A stretch of DNA of 64,000 nt, taken from contig DATKPY010000053.1 of NCBI GenBank assembly GCA_035523875.1, positions 62,001-126,000 of the forward strand. Reading direction: 5' to 3'. Within the stretch, counting starts at the first letter, position 1, and the number at the start of each line of letters is the position of its first letter. The stretch comes from JASHUC01 sp035523875 (GTDB lineage Bacteria > Pseudomonadota > Gammaproteobacteria > Steroidobacterales > Steroidobacteraceae). Positions 55,597 through 64,000 of the stretch are shown one piece after another. The notes below the pieces were generated by a model. That model made no database searches. It was given only the letters and a program-made list of their open reading frames with translations, and had not been told where the DNA came from. The position numbers and the translations under genes were made by a program.

Positions 55597-56688
55597 CTAG
55601 GAGCGCGGCCCCCCTTCTCCGGAGGCCTGCCGCTCCGGGATCTCTGCCGTCCAACCTTGCCAAATCGCAACGAGCGCCGCCATCAGCGCCGGCCCGAGGA
55701 AGATTCCGAGGAGCCCGAACGAGTCGATGCCTCCGAGGATCCCGAGGAGCACCCACAGAAAGGGCAGCCGAGCCGCCCCCCCGATCACCGCCGGCCGCAC
55801 GAAGTGATCGGCGATGAACAGCACGATCACACCCGCGACGACCACCGCAATGGCCGGTCCCACGGCGCCCTCGACGCCCAAGACTACCCCGACCAGCCCG
55901 AAGACGAGCGGCGCGGCGAACGGCACCATGGCGAAAGCGCCCGTCACCGCGGCGAGCAGCACCGGATGCGGTGCGTGCACCAGAGCGTACACCGCCCCCA
56001 TGATCGCGCCTTCGGCGACGGCCACCAGCACGATGCCGTCCACGGTCGCGCGAATGGCGATCACGGCGCGATCGAGTAACCCCTCGACCGCTTCCCCGAA
56101 GAGGCGCGTGCTCGCCCGATACACCTCGCTCCGCAGTCGGTCGCGGCTGAGATAGACGAAGAACAGCGTGAGGAGCGTGAACACGAGCGTCAGCATCCGG
56201 CGCAAGAGCTGCACGCCGACCAGACGCGTCCAGGCGATGAGCGTCGGGCGGGCCTGCGCGAAGGCGTCCGAGGTGCCGCCCGTATTGCTGAACGCATCGA
56301 GCCAGGTGCCGCGCAGCCACTCGCCCACGCCGGGCAGCTGCACGATCCACTGCGGCAGGTCGGGCGGCCCGTTGCGCGCGGACTCGACGAAGGAGCGCAC
56401 GATCGAGATCGCCTCGCTCACGGCGAGCGCTGCGCCGTAGATGAGCGGCACGATCAGCACGATTCCAACGAGGGTGGTGAACGTGACCGCCGCCCAGATG
56501 CGCCGGCGCTTGCCGCGGAAGCGCGCGAGCCAGATGTCGTAGAGCGAGGAGGTCGCGATCGCGAGCACCACCGCCCAGCACAGTGCCGGGACGAATCGCC
56601 GCAGCATCCACGCCCCGAGCGCGACCAGCGCGGCGATGAGCGCGTAGCGGGCGAACTTCTGCGCCGTCGATATCTGCGGAGCGCTCAC
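55597..56688 (-). CDS. AI-2E family (YdiK/PerM-like) permease
   Basis: 363 residues with seven or eight TM segments in the family arrangement: an N-terminal pair, a soluble loop (100-160), and a C-terminal set with APHPVLLAAVTGAFAMVPF and GIFLGPALMAALVAIW. The family is named for the AI-2 exporter TqsA, but members vary: Na+/H+ antiport and general efflux have been reported. Substrate here unknown. Separate from the Bat operon by 75 bases; same strand. Confidence 0.82.
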   Translation of the reverse strand: MSAPQISTAQKFARYALIAALVALGAWMLRRFVPALCWAVVLAIATSSLYDIWLARFRGKRRRIWAAVTFTTLVGIVLIVPLIYGAALAVSEAISIVRSFVESARNGPPDLPQWIVQLPGVGEWLRGTWLDAFSNTGGTSDAFAQARPTLIAWTRLVGVQLLRRMLTLVFTLLTLFFVYLSRDRLRSEVYRASTRLFGEAVEGLLDRAVIAIRATVDGIVLVAVAEGAIMGAVYALVHAPHPVLLAAVTGAFAMVPFAAPLVFGLVGVVLGVEGAVGPAIAVVVAGVIVLFIADHFVRPAVIGGAARLPFLWVLLGILGGIDSFGLLGIFLGPALMAALVAIWQGWTAEIPERQASGEGGPRS

Positions 56689-56727
56689 GGTCTCACTCGC
56701 CCTCGGTGCGCACGCGAGGCACGCGCG

Positions 56728-57618
56728 CTAGCCCCGCTCCGCGAGGCGCTCGAAGAGCGCGGTCATCGATTCGACCCGTGCGACGTAAGCGTGCGCGTTC
56801 TGGTCGCCGCAGCGCTCGCCGGGCCCGAGCGCGAAGCCCCGCCGCGCGAACGAGTCGCCCGCCCCCGCTCCGCAGAGGTGGATGACCGCGGCGAGCTCGA
56901 CGGCCTCGCGCCGGCTCGCGCCGCGCAGATGGAGCTGTGCAAGCGTGCCCGCGACGTGTCGGTCGAGATACGCGGAGGTGAGCTCGATCGCGTCGCTCGG
57001 AATCACCCGAAAGTAGAGCCCATTGAGCCAGCACGAGCGCCAGTCGTTCCACCCTCCGTCGCGCACCACCGCGTGATCGCGGATGCAGTAGTGACGCGCC
57101 TCGGCGAACGTCCCGTCCGTGATCTGGTACATGCCAACGGCGCTCGATGCCGGGCGGTAGAGCTCGAACGGTCTACCGGCCCAGGACCAGCGCCAGTAAG
57201 TGCGCACGACCGGATTGCCGGAGCCTTCCACCTGCGCGAGCGCGGCGAGCAGCTGCGCGCTCACCCGCGCTGTCGCGTAGCGGCGGAAGAGCGGTCCGTA
57301 GACGAGCCAGGTCTCCTGCGGGGTCTTGTAGAGCGTGCCGCTCACCGGAAAGAGGAGCTCGGTCGGCTTGCGCACGACCTGATACAGCCAGTTGATCGCA
57401 AGGAACACACCGGTGGCGAGCGCGAGCACGAGCCCGGCCTGCAGCAATCGCGGAGCGCGCTTCAGTGCGCGCCAGCCGCGGCGGCGCAGCCGCGCCCCCG
57501 GCCACAGCCGCCCCAGGAGACCGCGCTTGCGCCGCGTGCGCGTGCGCGCATCGCGGCGCACGGCGCGCGCGCGCGGCGCCCGATTCGGGCGGCGCTTCAC
57601 ACTCGCCAATCGGTCCAC
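56728..57618 (-). CDS. Membrane-anchored lysozyme-like transglycosylase
   Basis: 296 residues from GTG 57618; GTG 57600 is an alternative. A strongly basic N-terminus (about 50 residues, Arg-rich) precedes one TM (60-80). The C-terminal domain looks like an SLT/lysozyme fold: the acid Glu131 (AALAQVEGSGNP), then SSAVGMYQITDGTF (158-171), matching the transglycosylase A-V-G-x-x-Q-I pattern, and cysteines (178, 196, 249, 268) that may form disulfides. Inner-membrane anchored, active in the periplasm. Upstream of the AI-2E gene. Confidence 0.72.
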   Translation of the reverse strand: MDRLASVKRRPNRAPRARAVRRDARTRTRRKRGLLGRLWPGARLRRRGWRALKRAPRLLQAGLVLALATGVFLAINWLYQVVRKPTELLFPVSGTLYKTPQETWLVYGPLFRRYATARVSAQLLAALAQVEGSGNPVVRTYWRWSWAGRPFELYRPASSAVGMYQITDGTFAEARHYCIRDHAVVRDGGWNDWRSCWLNGLYFRVIPSDAIELTSAYLDRHVAGTLAQLHLRGASRREAVELAAVIHLCGAGAGDSFARRGFALGPGERCGDQNAHAYVARVESMTALFERLAERG

Positions 57619-57767
57619 CCTGCCCGTGGAATCACGCGATCCTCTTCAAGCATCCACACCCCATGGGAGCACGTTAGTCTACCTGAGCGCCCGCTCGCAT
57701 TCGCCGCAGCTCGGACATGCCAATCCTTGGCGTGGGTCACGGTGCACCGCGATATGTCATGGTTAGC

Positions 57768-57773
57768 TATACT
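57768..57773 (+). promoter_or_regulatory. -10 box of the PBP7 gene
   Basis: TATACT about 38 bases before ATG 57811; no strong -35 at 17 bases. A transcription start near 57780 excludes an upstream in-frame ATG at 57753 and gives a leader of about 30 bases containing GGGGAGG (57793-57799). Confidence 0.5.
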
Positions 57774-57810
57774 GCTTGGATGGGGTGATCTCGGGGAGGC
57801 GCCGGGCGCG

Positions 57811-58770
57811 ATGAATCGAGGACAAGCGTTCCTGTGGGCGGTGGTCGCCCCGCTCATTTTCGCCGGAGCGCTCCGGCCTGCGCACGCGACGAGCGACACC
57901 GACTCGCCCAGCCCGCGGCCGCCGGCCCACCGCCACCACCATCGCCATCACCACCGCCTGCGCGGGCTCGCGAATGCGATGAGCGTCACCGCAAGCGATC
58001 CGAAGCTGCGCTCGACCTCGGCGTTGGTGCTCGATGAGACCGACTCCAAGGTGCTCTACGCGCGCCGCGCGGACGTGCCGAAGCCGATCGCATCCATCAC
58101 CAAGCTCATGACGGCGCTCGTGGTGCTCGATGCCGGCCAGCCGCTCGATGAGCAGCTCGAGGTCACGCGCGAGGACTGCGCCGTCGGCCGTGGCGCGTAT
58201 TCGCGGCTCGCGGTCGGCACGCGGCTCACCCGCGCCGACCTGCTGCACCTCGCGCTCATGTCCTCGGAGAACCGCGCGGCGCACGCGCTCGGTCGGAACT
58301 ACCCGGGCGGCGTGCCCGCCTTCGTGCGCGCGATGAACGCGAAGGCGCGTGCGCTCGGGATGACCTCGACCCATTTCGTTGAGCCGACCGGTCTCTCGAG
58401 CGACAACGTTGCGAGCGCGGAGGATCTCGCGAAGCTCGTCACCGCCGCCTCGCACAACGCGACAATCCGCGAGTTCTCGACCGACAGCGGCTATGCCGTG
58501 CGCGTGCGTCGCCATATCGTGCAGTACCGGAACACCGACTCCCTGGTCTCCAACCCGACCTGGGACATCATCGTGCAGAAGACCGGCTACATCAGCGAGG
58601 CGGGCCGGTGCCTGGTGATGCAGGCGGTGATCGAGGGGCGCAAGGTCGCGATCGTGCTCCTCGACTCCTTCGGCAAGTACACGCGCGTCGCCGATGCCCG
58701 GCGCGTGCGCAAGTGGATGGAGATGAGGCTGAGTCAGCGCAGCGCCCGCGGCACCGGCTCCACAGCGTGA
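57811..58770 (+). CDS. pbpG: D-alanyl-D-alanine endopeptidase (PBP7-like)
   Basis: 319 residues from ATG 57811. After a signal peptide there is a His-rich linker (AHRHHHRHHHRL, 39-50), then the penicillin-binding S11 domain with SITK (95-98, Ser95 nucleophile), SEN (152-154) and KTG (257-259). PBP7-type enzymes cut D-Ala-mDAP crosslinks in murein. The His stretch could bind a metal. Its stop overlaps the next gene start by GTGA, so the two are translationally coupled. Confidence 0.9.
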   Translation: MNRGQAFLWAVVAPLIFAGALRPAHATSDTDSPSPRPPAHRHHHRHHHRLRGLANAMSVTASDPKLRSTSALVLDETDSKVLYARRADVPKPIASITKLMTALVVLDAGQPLDEQLEVTREDCAVGRGAYSRLAVGTRLTRADLLHLALMSSENRAAHALGRNYPGGVPAFVRAMNAKARALGMTSTHFVEPTGLSSDNVASAEDLAKLVTAASHNATIREFSTDSGYAVRVRRHIVQYRNTDSLVSNPTWDIIVQKTGYISEAGRCLVMQAVIEGRKVAIVLLDSFGKYTRVADARRVRKWMEMRLSQRSARGTGSTA

Positions 58771-59960
58771 GCTCCGCCGGGCGTTGCACCGCATTCGGCG
58801 TCGGCCGAGCGCGGGCGCTCATCGGATCGATTCTCGCGGCAGCCCTGCTCACGGACTGCCTCGCTCCCGCCTTCGCGCAGCTCGCGAGCTCGGATACCGA
58901 GGAGTCGGCCGCCGCGGTGATCGAGCGACTGCACCTCTCGCCCGCGCCGACGCCAGTCCGGGAGCGCAAGGACTGGCGGCCACCCCGCAAGATCGTGCTG
59001 CTCGCCTTCAATCGGCGCACGGCAAGCGAGCGCGATGAGCTCGCGAGCGCCGTCCCCGGCGTCAAGTTCGTCGTTGCGACCGACCGTCGCGCCGCGCTCG
59101 CCCAGGTGGTGGACGCCGATGTGCTGATCGGTTTCAATCCCGAGATCTGCGACCCGCGGATCCTCGGCGCGGATCACGAGTTGCGCTGGATTCAGTCCCT
59201 GGCCGCGGGCGTCGAGAACTGCATCCCCCTCCCCACCGTGCAGCGCCGGCACCTGCTCATCACCAACATGCGCGGCGTCGACTCGGCGGCAATCGCCGAG
59301 CACGCGATCGCGCTTGCCCTCGCGCTCGCCCATGGCCTCGAGGTGTTCGCCGCCGACACCTCGCGGCATCAGTGGAGCCGCGCCGATGCCGCGAGTACGC
59401 CGATGGAGGTGCTGTACGGCAAAACGATGCTCGTCGTCGGGCTCGGAGGCATCGGCACGGAGGTCGCGCGCCGCGCACACGGGCTCGGCATGCGCGTGAT
59501 CGCCACCCGCGATCGCGCGCACGCCGGGCCGGACTTCGTGAGCTATGTCGGAGGACCGGGCGAGCTGCTCAGGCTCGCGCGGCAGGCGGATGTGGTCGTG
59601 AACTGCGCACCGCTCACCGCCCAGACCCGAGGCCTCTTCGATGCGCGCTTCTTCGCGGTCCTCAAGCCCACCGCGCTCTTCATCAACGTCGCGCGCGGCG
59701 CGAGCGTCGTCACCGATGCGCTCGTGAGCGCACTCGATGAGCACCGGTTGGCCGGAGCCGGGCTCGATGTGGTGGAGCCCGAGCCCCTGCCGCCCGATCA
59801 TCCGCTGTGGCGCGCGCCGCATGTGCTCATCTCGCCGCACATTTCCGGACGCTCGGATCTGCCGGGCGTCGAGCGCTGGATCGTCGCGCGCGAGAACCTG
59901 CGCCGCTACGCCGCCGGGGAGCCGATGCTCTCGGTCGTCGACCTCGCGCGCGGGTACTGA
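58767..59960 (+). CDS. D-2-hydroxyacid dehydrogenase with a signal peptide
   Basis: 397 residues from GTG 58767 (GTGA overlap with pbpG stop). The NAD domain has GLGGIG (225-230) and the catalytic trio Arg310 (NVARGA), Glu337 region (VVEPEPLP) and His358 (SPHISG). Unusually, residues 1-38 look like a signal peptide (ALIGSILAAALLTDCLAPAFA), followed by a 30-residue linker. NAD-dependent enzymes rarely work in the periplasm, so either the leader is a membrane anchor or the protein has another function. Confidence 0.85.
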   Translation: MSSAGRCTAFGVGRARALIGSILAAALLTDCLAPAFAQLASSDTEESAAAVIERLHLSPAPTPVRERKDWRPPRKIVLLAFNRRTASERDELASAVPGVKFVVATDRRAALAQVVDADVLIGFNPEICDPRILGADHELRWIQSLAAGVENCIPLPTVQRRHLLITNMRGVDSAAIAEHAIALALALAHGLEVFAADTSRHQWSRADAASTPMEVLYGKTMLVVGLGGIGTEVARRAHGLGMRVIATRDRAHAGPDFVSYVGGPGELLRLARQADVVVNCAPLTAQTRGLFDARFFAVLKPTALFINVARGASVVTDALVSALDEHRLAGAGLDVVEPEPLPPDHPLWRAPHVLISPHISGRSDLPGVERWIVARENLRRYAAGEPMLSVVDLARGY

Positions 59961-59972
59961 GGCACCGAGCGA

Positions 59973-60656
59973 TCAACCGCTCGCGCGTGCCGAGCGCATG
60001 AAGCCCATGACGAGGCCGGCAAGAGAGCTCCCGGTCATGAGCGCCGTGATCCCGAGCACCAGCAGCCCCACGAGCTCCAGGTCGAGCGCGTGGACGCCCG
60101 AGACCGAGAGGATCCCGAGCACCAGCACCGCGAGCCCGGCAAGGAGCTGCAGGCCCGCCGAGCCCGTGGCCATCTCGCCGGCAATGAGCTCACGGCCCGT
60201 CGTGGCCGCGCCGAGGCGCATCGCCGTCTGCAACACATGCAGCTGTCGCATCGCGCTGCTGCTCAGGATGAGCGCGGCACCGTAGGTAATCACCGCGACC
60301 GCGAGCAGCACGTCCGGGACGATCCGCAGCAGCGCGAGAATGCCGAGCACGACGCCACCGGCCCCTGCGACGAAGAGGATCGAGATCCCCTCGCCGGTCG
60401 CGGCTTGCACGCCTGCGCTCGCGCTCACCGCCCCGGAGGGATAGAGGATGCGCGAGAATTCCGAGAGGAGCGCACCGCCCTGCACGAGAAGCGCGGCACC
60501 GAAGACGATGGTCGCGACGCCGGCGAGCACCTCGGGTGCCCAGCCGGCAAGCGCGAGGATGGCGAGCACGCCCGTTGCGATCCCGCCGGCTGCATCGATG
60601 AGGCCCCCGTATCCGGCTGTCTCGTTCGGGTGGCTCTGGAGGTAGGTCGCGTTCAT
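59973..60656 (-). CDS. Multi-pass membrane protein of unknown function
   Basis: 227 residues from ATG 60656, with six or seven hydrophobic stretches rich in Gly/Ala/Leu (GIATGVLAILALAGW, GGVVLGILALLRIVPDVLL, LLAGLAVLVLGIL). Short polar loops. The architecture recalls HdeD-like or DUF308 proteins by repeated G-x-L-x-I-L-A turns, but no signature was certain. Convergent with the dehydrogenase gene and divergent from the isomerase gene. Confidence 0.6.
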   Translation of the reverse strand: MNATYLQSHPNETAGYGGLIDAAGGIATGVLAILALAGWAPEVLAGVATIVFGAALLVQGGALLSEFSRILYPSGAVSASAGVQAATGEGISILFVAGAGGVVLGILALLRIVPDVLLAVAVITYGAALILSSSAMRQLHVLQTAMRLGAATTGRELIAGEMATGSAGLQLLAGLAVLVLGILSVSGVHALDLELVGLLVLGITALMTGSSLAGLVMGFMRSARASG

Positions 60657-60793
60657 GACAAAGCTCCTCGGGCGCACGCGGCGCTCGTTCCGGCGGGACC
60701 CAGTGCCCATTAGAATTGCGCCGGTGCCGGGCGGTTCCAGACGCCCCCGCCGGAATTTCCTCCGCGCTCCGTGAGCTTCATCGCGGTCTTGAG

Positions 60794-61555
60794 ATGATCA
60801 GATTTTCGGCAAATTTGAGCCTGCTCTTTCGCGAGTTGCCGCTGCTCGAGCGCTTCGCGGCGGCGCGCGCCGCGGGTTTCGGCGCCGCGGAGATCCAGGT
60901 GCCGTACGAGCTGCCCGCGGCAACGCTCGCGGCCGCAGCGCGCGCGGCGGATCTTCCGGTGGTGCTCATCAACGCGCCGCTCGGACCACAGGGCGCCCCG
61001 GGCATGGCCTGCCGCCGCGAGCACCGCGCGCTCTTCCGCGCCGGACTCGTGCGGGCGGCCGAGTACGCGCACGCTCTCGGCGCCCCTTGCGTCAACGTGC
61101 TCGCGGGGCCTGCCGCACCGCAGGAGCGCGCCGCATGCCTCGAGCAGCTCGCGGAGGGCCTCTCGCACGCCGCCGAAGCGCTCGGCGCAGCCGGCGCGCG
61201 CCCCCTGCTCGAGCCGATCAATCCGCTCGATGTACCGAGTTACTGCGTCGCGAGCTTCGAGCTTGCCGCCGCGACGCTCGCGCGCTGTGATTCGCGCGTG
61301 GCGCTGCAGTTCGATGTGTATCACGCCGCGCGCATGGGGCTCGATCCGGCGGCCGCGTTCACCGCGATGCACGCGCTCACCGCGCACGTGCAGTTCGCAG
61401 ACTCCCCGGGGCGCCACGAGCCGGGCTGCGGCGCGCTCTCCTTCGAGCACATCTTCGCCGCGATCGAATCGAGCGGCTACCAAGGATGGACCGGCGCGGA
61501 GTACCACCCTTCCACGCCCGATACGCGCGCGAGCCTCGGGTGGCTCACGCGCTGA
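60794..61555 (+). CDS. hyi: Hydroxypyruvate isomerase-like sugar phosphate isomerase
   Basis: 253 residues from ATG 60794 of the xylose isomerase-like TIM-barrel superfamily. Metal ligands are placed as in Hyi: Glu140 (LLEPINPLDVPSY), Asp174 (QFDVYHAARM), Gln200 (HVQFADSPGRHEPG) and Glu236 (GAEYHPS). Hyi converts hydroxypyruvate and tartronate semialdehyde in glyoxylate metabolism, and OtnI relatives act on 2-oxo-tetronates. No glyoxylate carboligase here. Confidence 0.88.
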   Translation: MIRFSANLSLLFRELPLLERFAAARAAGFGAAEIQVPYELPAATLAAAARAADLPVVLINAPLGPQGAPGMACRREHRALFRAGLVRAAEYAHALGAPCVNVLAGPAAPQERAACLEQLAEGLSHAAEALGAAGARPLLEPINPLDVPSYCVASFELAAATLARCDSRVALQFDVYHAARMGLDPAAAFTAMHALTAHVQFADSPGRHEPGCGALSFEHIFAAIESSGYQGWTGAEYHPSTPDTRASLGWLTR

Positions 61556-61561
61556 GCGCGC

Positions 61562-62470
61562 TCAAGCGGGCGGCGCACCCGCCTCCACCGGCAGCGACAG
61601 CACGGTGCCTGCGAGTCGCCCCGGGGCGACCCACACCCGTCCCGGCTCCTCGTGCAGCACCGGATCGCCCGGCTCGCAGACGGCGCATTTCGGCTTGCGA
61701 GTGAGATCGGCGAAGTGCCGGCTCGCGATCGTGAGGCTCGGGGTCGCGGTGGTGAGCCGCGCAATCGTGACCGCGAGCGCACGGCTCAAGTCGAGCGCCG
61801 CCCCGTCGACCTCGTGGTCGAGCGGACCGTCGGGGCGGAACTCGCTCGCGTATTTGCGTGGCCGCCCCCAGTCGGCCGCGAGCGGCTCGGCGAGGTGACG
61901 GATCTGAAACTGCGTGCGCGATTCGCGCGGAGTGTCCGCGTCGCGCACCAGCTCGACACTGGCGCGGGCGACGAACTGGACGCTCCGCAGATCGTCGTCG
62001 AGATCGCATTTGAAGCGCACCACCGCGACGTCGTCCCCGCGGGATTCGGCGAGCACGGTGCGCGCGTCCGCCTCCGAGTCCACGATCCGCAACGTCCGCC
62101 ACGGCCAGTTCGCCTGAGTGCGGTCGAGCGCGGCGGACAGCGCCTCGATGAAGCCGCGGTCGGGCTCGCTCGTCTGCCATGCGGTCGGCAGCGGATCGAC
62201 ACCCTCGCGGGCGTGGCGGCGAATGATGGGCCCGGCGATGAACAGGCCGAGCTTCAGGGCAAGCTGCTCCGCTTCGCTCGGCGGCAGGGGATGCGCGTGA
62301 TGCACCACCATGAGCGTGCTCGGGCTTGCGACCAACACGAGGATCGGGCGCTCATCCGGGGAAAGGGCTGTGGCGGGCGCGACCGCGACCGCGAGGCTTC
62401 CCGCGCCGCAGAGGGGCGCGAGTACCACGAGGAGGGCGAGACGGCGCCGCAGGGCGCCTCGTTTGCTCAT
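61562..62470 (-). CDS. Exported protein of unknown family
   Basis: 302 residues with a signal peptide (LALLVVLAPLCGAGSLAVAVA). The mature domain has PILVLVASPSTLMVVHH, then LRIVDSEADARTVLAES, DVAVVRFKCDLDDDLRSVQ, and a C-terminal CxxC (262-265, PKCAVCEPGD) followed by a short strand (LAGTVLSLPV). Beta strands dominate. I do not recognise a family. Convergent with hyi. The single CxxC may bind metal or form a disulfide. Confidence 0.65.
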   Translation of the reverse strand: MSKRGALRRRLALLVVLAPLCGAGSLAVAVAPATALSPDERPILVLVASPSTLMVVHHAHPLPPSEAEQLALKLGLFIAGPIIRRHAREGVDPLPTAWQTSEPDRGFIEALSAALDRTQANWPWRTLRIVDSEADARTVLAESRGDDVAVVRFKCDLDDDLRSVQFVARASVELVRDADTPRESRTQFQIRHLAEPLAADWGRPRKYASEFRPDGPLDHEVDGAALDLSRALAVTIARLTTATPSLTIASRHFADLTRKPKCAVCEPGDPVLHEEPGRVWVAPGRLAGTVLSLPVEAGAPPA

Positions 62471-62551
62471 TTACGAATGATACGCCACCGCCTCGCCTCA
62501 CTCCCGCGCGTGTAAGATGTCGCGCTCGAGCGGTTGCACGGGCGGTCATCG

Positions 62552-63382
62552 ATGAAGATCTCCAAGCTGTTCAATGTCGAGGGTTATGGCGTTATCGTGA
62601 CCGGTGGGGCGAGCGGGCTCGGCTTGGGCTACGCGGAGGCCCTCGCCGAGAACGGCGCGCGTGTCACGCTGCTCGATGCGCACCCGCAACGCCTTGCCGA
62701 GGAGACGCGCCGCTTACGCAATGCGGGATTCGACGTGCGCGGCGAGGTCCTCGACGTAACGGACCACGAAGCGCTCGATCGGGCGTTCGAGGAGGCCGCG
62801 AAAGCGCACGGCAAGCTCGATGTGGTGTTCGCAAACGCCGGCATCGATTCCGGTCCGGGCTTCGTGAGCGGCTGGGTCGGCGAGTCGCGGCCGCGAGTCC
62901 CGGAGGGTGCGCTCGAGAATTACACCGACGAGCGCTGGAACCGCGTCATCGATGTGAATCTCAACGGTGTGTTCGCGACGCTCCGCGCGGGCGCGCGTCA
63001 CATGAAACCCCGGCGCAGCGGGCGGATGATCGTCACCACCTCGCTCGCCGCCGTGAAATGCGAGGGCGTGATCGGGGCGGCGTACATGGCGGCGAAGGCA
63101 GGGGCGGCGCATCTCGTGGAGAACGTCGCGCTCGAGCTCGCCGCGTACAACATCACGGTCAACGCCATCGCGCCGGGCTTCTTCATCACCAACATCGGCG
63201 GTGGCCATGCGAAGAATCCCGAGCTGCAGAAGAGGGTCGCCCAGAGCGTCCCGATGCATCGCGTCGGCTTCCCCGACGACATCAAGGGGCTCGCGCTCTT
63301 TCTCGCCTCGCCCGCCTCGGGGTACGTCACCGGCCAGCAGATCATCATCGACGGCGGCTGGGGCCTCGGGGTCGCGGACTGA
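62552..63382 (+). CDS. SDR-family oxidoreductase
   Basis: 276 residues from ATG 62552. Classical short-chain dehydrogenase motifs are visible: TGGASGLG (17-24), DVTDHEAL, NAG (95-97), Ser164 (TTSLAA), Tyr178-x3-Lys182 (YMAAK) and IAPGFFITNIGG. A 25-residue insertion after NAG (GPGFVSGWVGESRPR) is longer than usual. Cofactor: Asp42 (LLDAH) after strand 2 favours NAD. Substrate unknown. Convergent with the E2 gene, 2 bases apart. Confidence 0.9.
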   Translation: MKISKLFNVEGYGVIVTGGASGLGLGYAEALAENGARVTLLDAHPQRLAEETRRLRNAGFDVRGEVLDVTDHEALDRAFEEAAKAHGKLDVVFANAGIDSGPGFVSGWVGESRPRVPEGALENYTDERWNRVIDVNLNGVFATLRAGARHMKPRRSGRMIVTTSLAAVKCEGVIGAAYMAAKAGAAHLVENVALELAAYNITVNAIAPGFFITNIGGGHAKNPELQKRVAQSVPMHRVGFPDDIKGLALFLASPASGYVTGQQIIIDGGWGLGVAD

Positions 63383-63384
63383 CG

Positions 63385-64000
63385 CTAGTCGTCCATGAAA
63401 ATCGTCGCCGGGTGCTCGAGATAACCCTTGAGCGTCTGGATCGTCGCGGCTGCGTCGTGGCCGTCGACGAAGCGGTGATCGAACGAGGACGACAGATTCA
63501 TCATCCGGCGCACGGCGACCTCGCCATCAACGACGACCGGCCGCTCCACCGCGCGGTTGACGCCGATGATCGCGAGCTCGGGCGCATTGATGATGGGCGT
63601 CGAGGCGACCCCCCCCAACTTGCCGAGGCTGGTCACGGTGATGGTCGAGCCGCTCAACTCGGCGCGGCTCGCTTTGTTGGTGCGTGCCGCGTCCGAGAGC
63701 CGGCGGATCTCCCGCGCGAGCTCCTCGAGCGACCTTGCCTGTGCATCGCGAATGACGGGCACCTTGAGGCCCTCCGGCGTCTGAGTCGCGACTCCGACGT
63801 GCACCGCACGATGGCGCACCACCACGCCGCGCGCGGCATCGTGCACCGCGTTGCACTGCGGATGGGCGCGCAGCGTCCGCGCCAGCGCGAGAATCAGGAA
63901 CGGCAGATAGCTGAGCGCTCCGGCGCCCGCGGCGCGCCGCGCATTGAGGTACGTGCGCAGCCGCTCGAGCTCGCTCACGTCGACTTCCTCGATGTACGAG
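63385..64000 (-). CDS. 2-oxoacid dehydrogenase E2 catalytic domain (cut by window edge)
   Basis: The C-terminal 205 residues of a dihydrolipoamide acyltransferase; the frame continues past 64000. The start of the fragment reads YIEEVDVSELERLRTYLN, and the catalytic motif DHRFVDG with Ser in NLSSSFDHR is intact. Also seen are ITVTSLGKLGGVASTPIINAPELAI. The lipoyl and E1/E3-binding domains are outside the window. It serves pyruvate or branched-chain oxoacid dehydrogenase complexes; which one cannot be told here. Confidence 0.93.
   Translation of the reverse strand, partial: SYIEEVDVSELERLRTYLNARRAAGAGALSYLPFLILALARTLRAHPQCNAVHDAARGVVVRHRAVHVGVATQTPEGLKVPVIRDAQARSLEELAREIRRLSDAARTNKASRAELSGSTITVTSLGKLGGVASTPIINAPELAIIGVNRAVERPVVVDGEVAVRRMMNLSSSFDHRFVDGHDAAATIQTLKGYLEHPATIFMDD

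Overview
This is a G+C-rich, gene-dense stretch of bacterial chromosome. It contains about 60 protein genes, two tRNA genes, very short intergenic gaps and no insertion sequence, phage or CRISPR that I could see. Housekeeping genes point to a gammaproteobacterium: ribF-ileS-lspA-ispH beside a divergent rpsT, obgE-rpmA-rplU beside a divergent octaprenyl diphosphate synthase, and a Bat operon. Abundant secreted DUF1592/DUF1552, ankyrin and CxxCH proteins, together with many MFS carriers, suggest a soil or freshwater Steroidobacteraceae/Nevskiales-like lineage. That placement is inference from gene content; no 16S gene is present. Both edges cut genes: an aldehyde dehydrogenase on the left and a 2-oxoacid dehydrogenase E2 on the right.

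Layout. 1-8.5 kb is a catabolic and transport region: MFS carriers, an SMP-30 lactonase coupled to one of them, acetoacetyl-CoA synthetase, a GlcG-like protein and small envelope proteins. 8.7-18.1 kb is the housekeeping core: tRNA-Thr, an Irr-like Fur regulator, ispH, lspA, ileS, ribF, rpsT, obgE, rpmA, rplU and ispB. 18.2-33.8 kb is accessory: a beta-solenoid-like lipoprotein, tRNA-Pro, an aldo/keto reductase, a possible phosphate pair (PHS-like MFS plus orphan PstS), two more MFS/POT carriers, panB, a DsbA-like protein, HdeD, YjbR, TSUP, and a retropepsin/TPR protein.

34.0-42.8 kb is the most unusual part. It is a same-strand run of exported proteins: a DUF1592 di-CxxCH protein, a DUF1552 Tat protein, a metallo-beta-lactamase-fold protein with altered metal ligands, a ten-repeat ankyrin protein and a mono-CxxCH protein, ending in a SIR2 deacylase. 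43.7-48.8 kb carries an isoaspartyl peptidase and a surface-glycan group (GT2, ArnT-like GT39, asparagine synthase). 48.8-55.5 kb is a seven-gene MoxR/DUF58/DUF4381/BatA/BatB/BatC/BatD operon, mostly with stop-start overlaps. 55.6-64 kb holds an AI-2E family permease, a lysozyme-like transglycosylase, PBP7 coupled to an exported D-2-hydroxyacid dehydrogenase, a hydroxypyruvate isomerase-like enzyme and an SDR.

No intergenic gap exceeds about 270 bases. The larger ones (8504-8715, 14661-14881, 16896-17092, 20505-20773, 29549-29773, 33743-33999) hold promoters where noted, otherwise nothing I can recognise.
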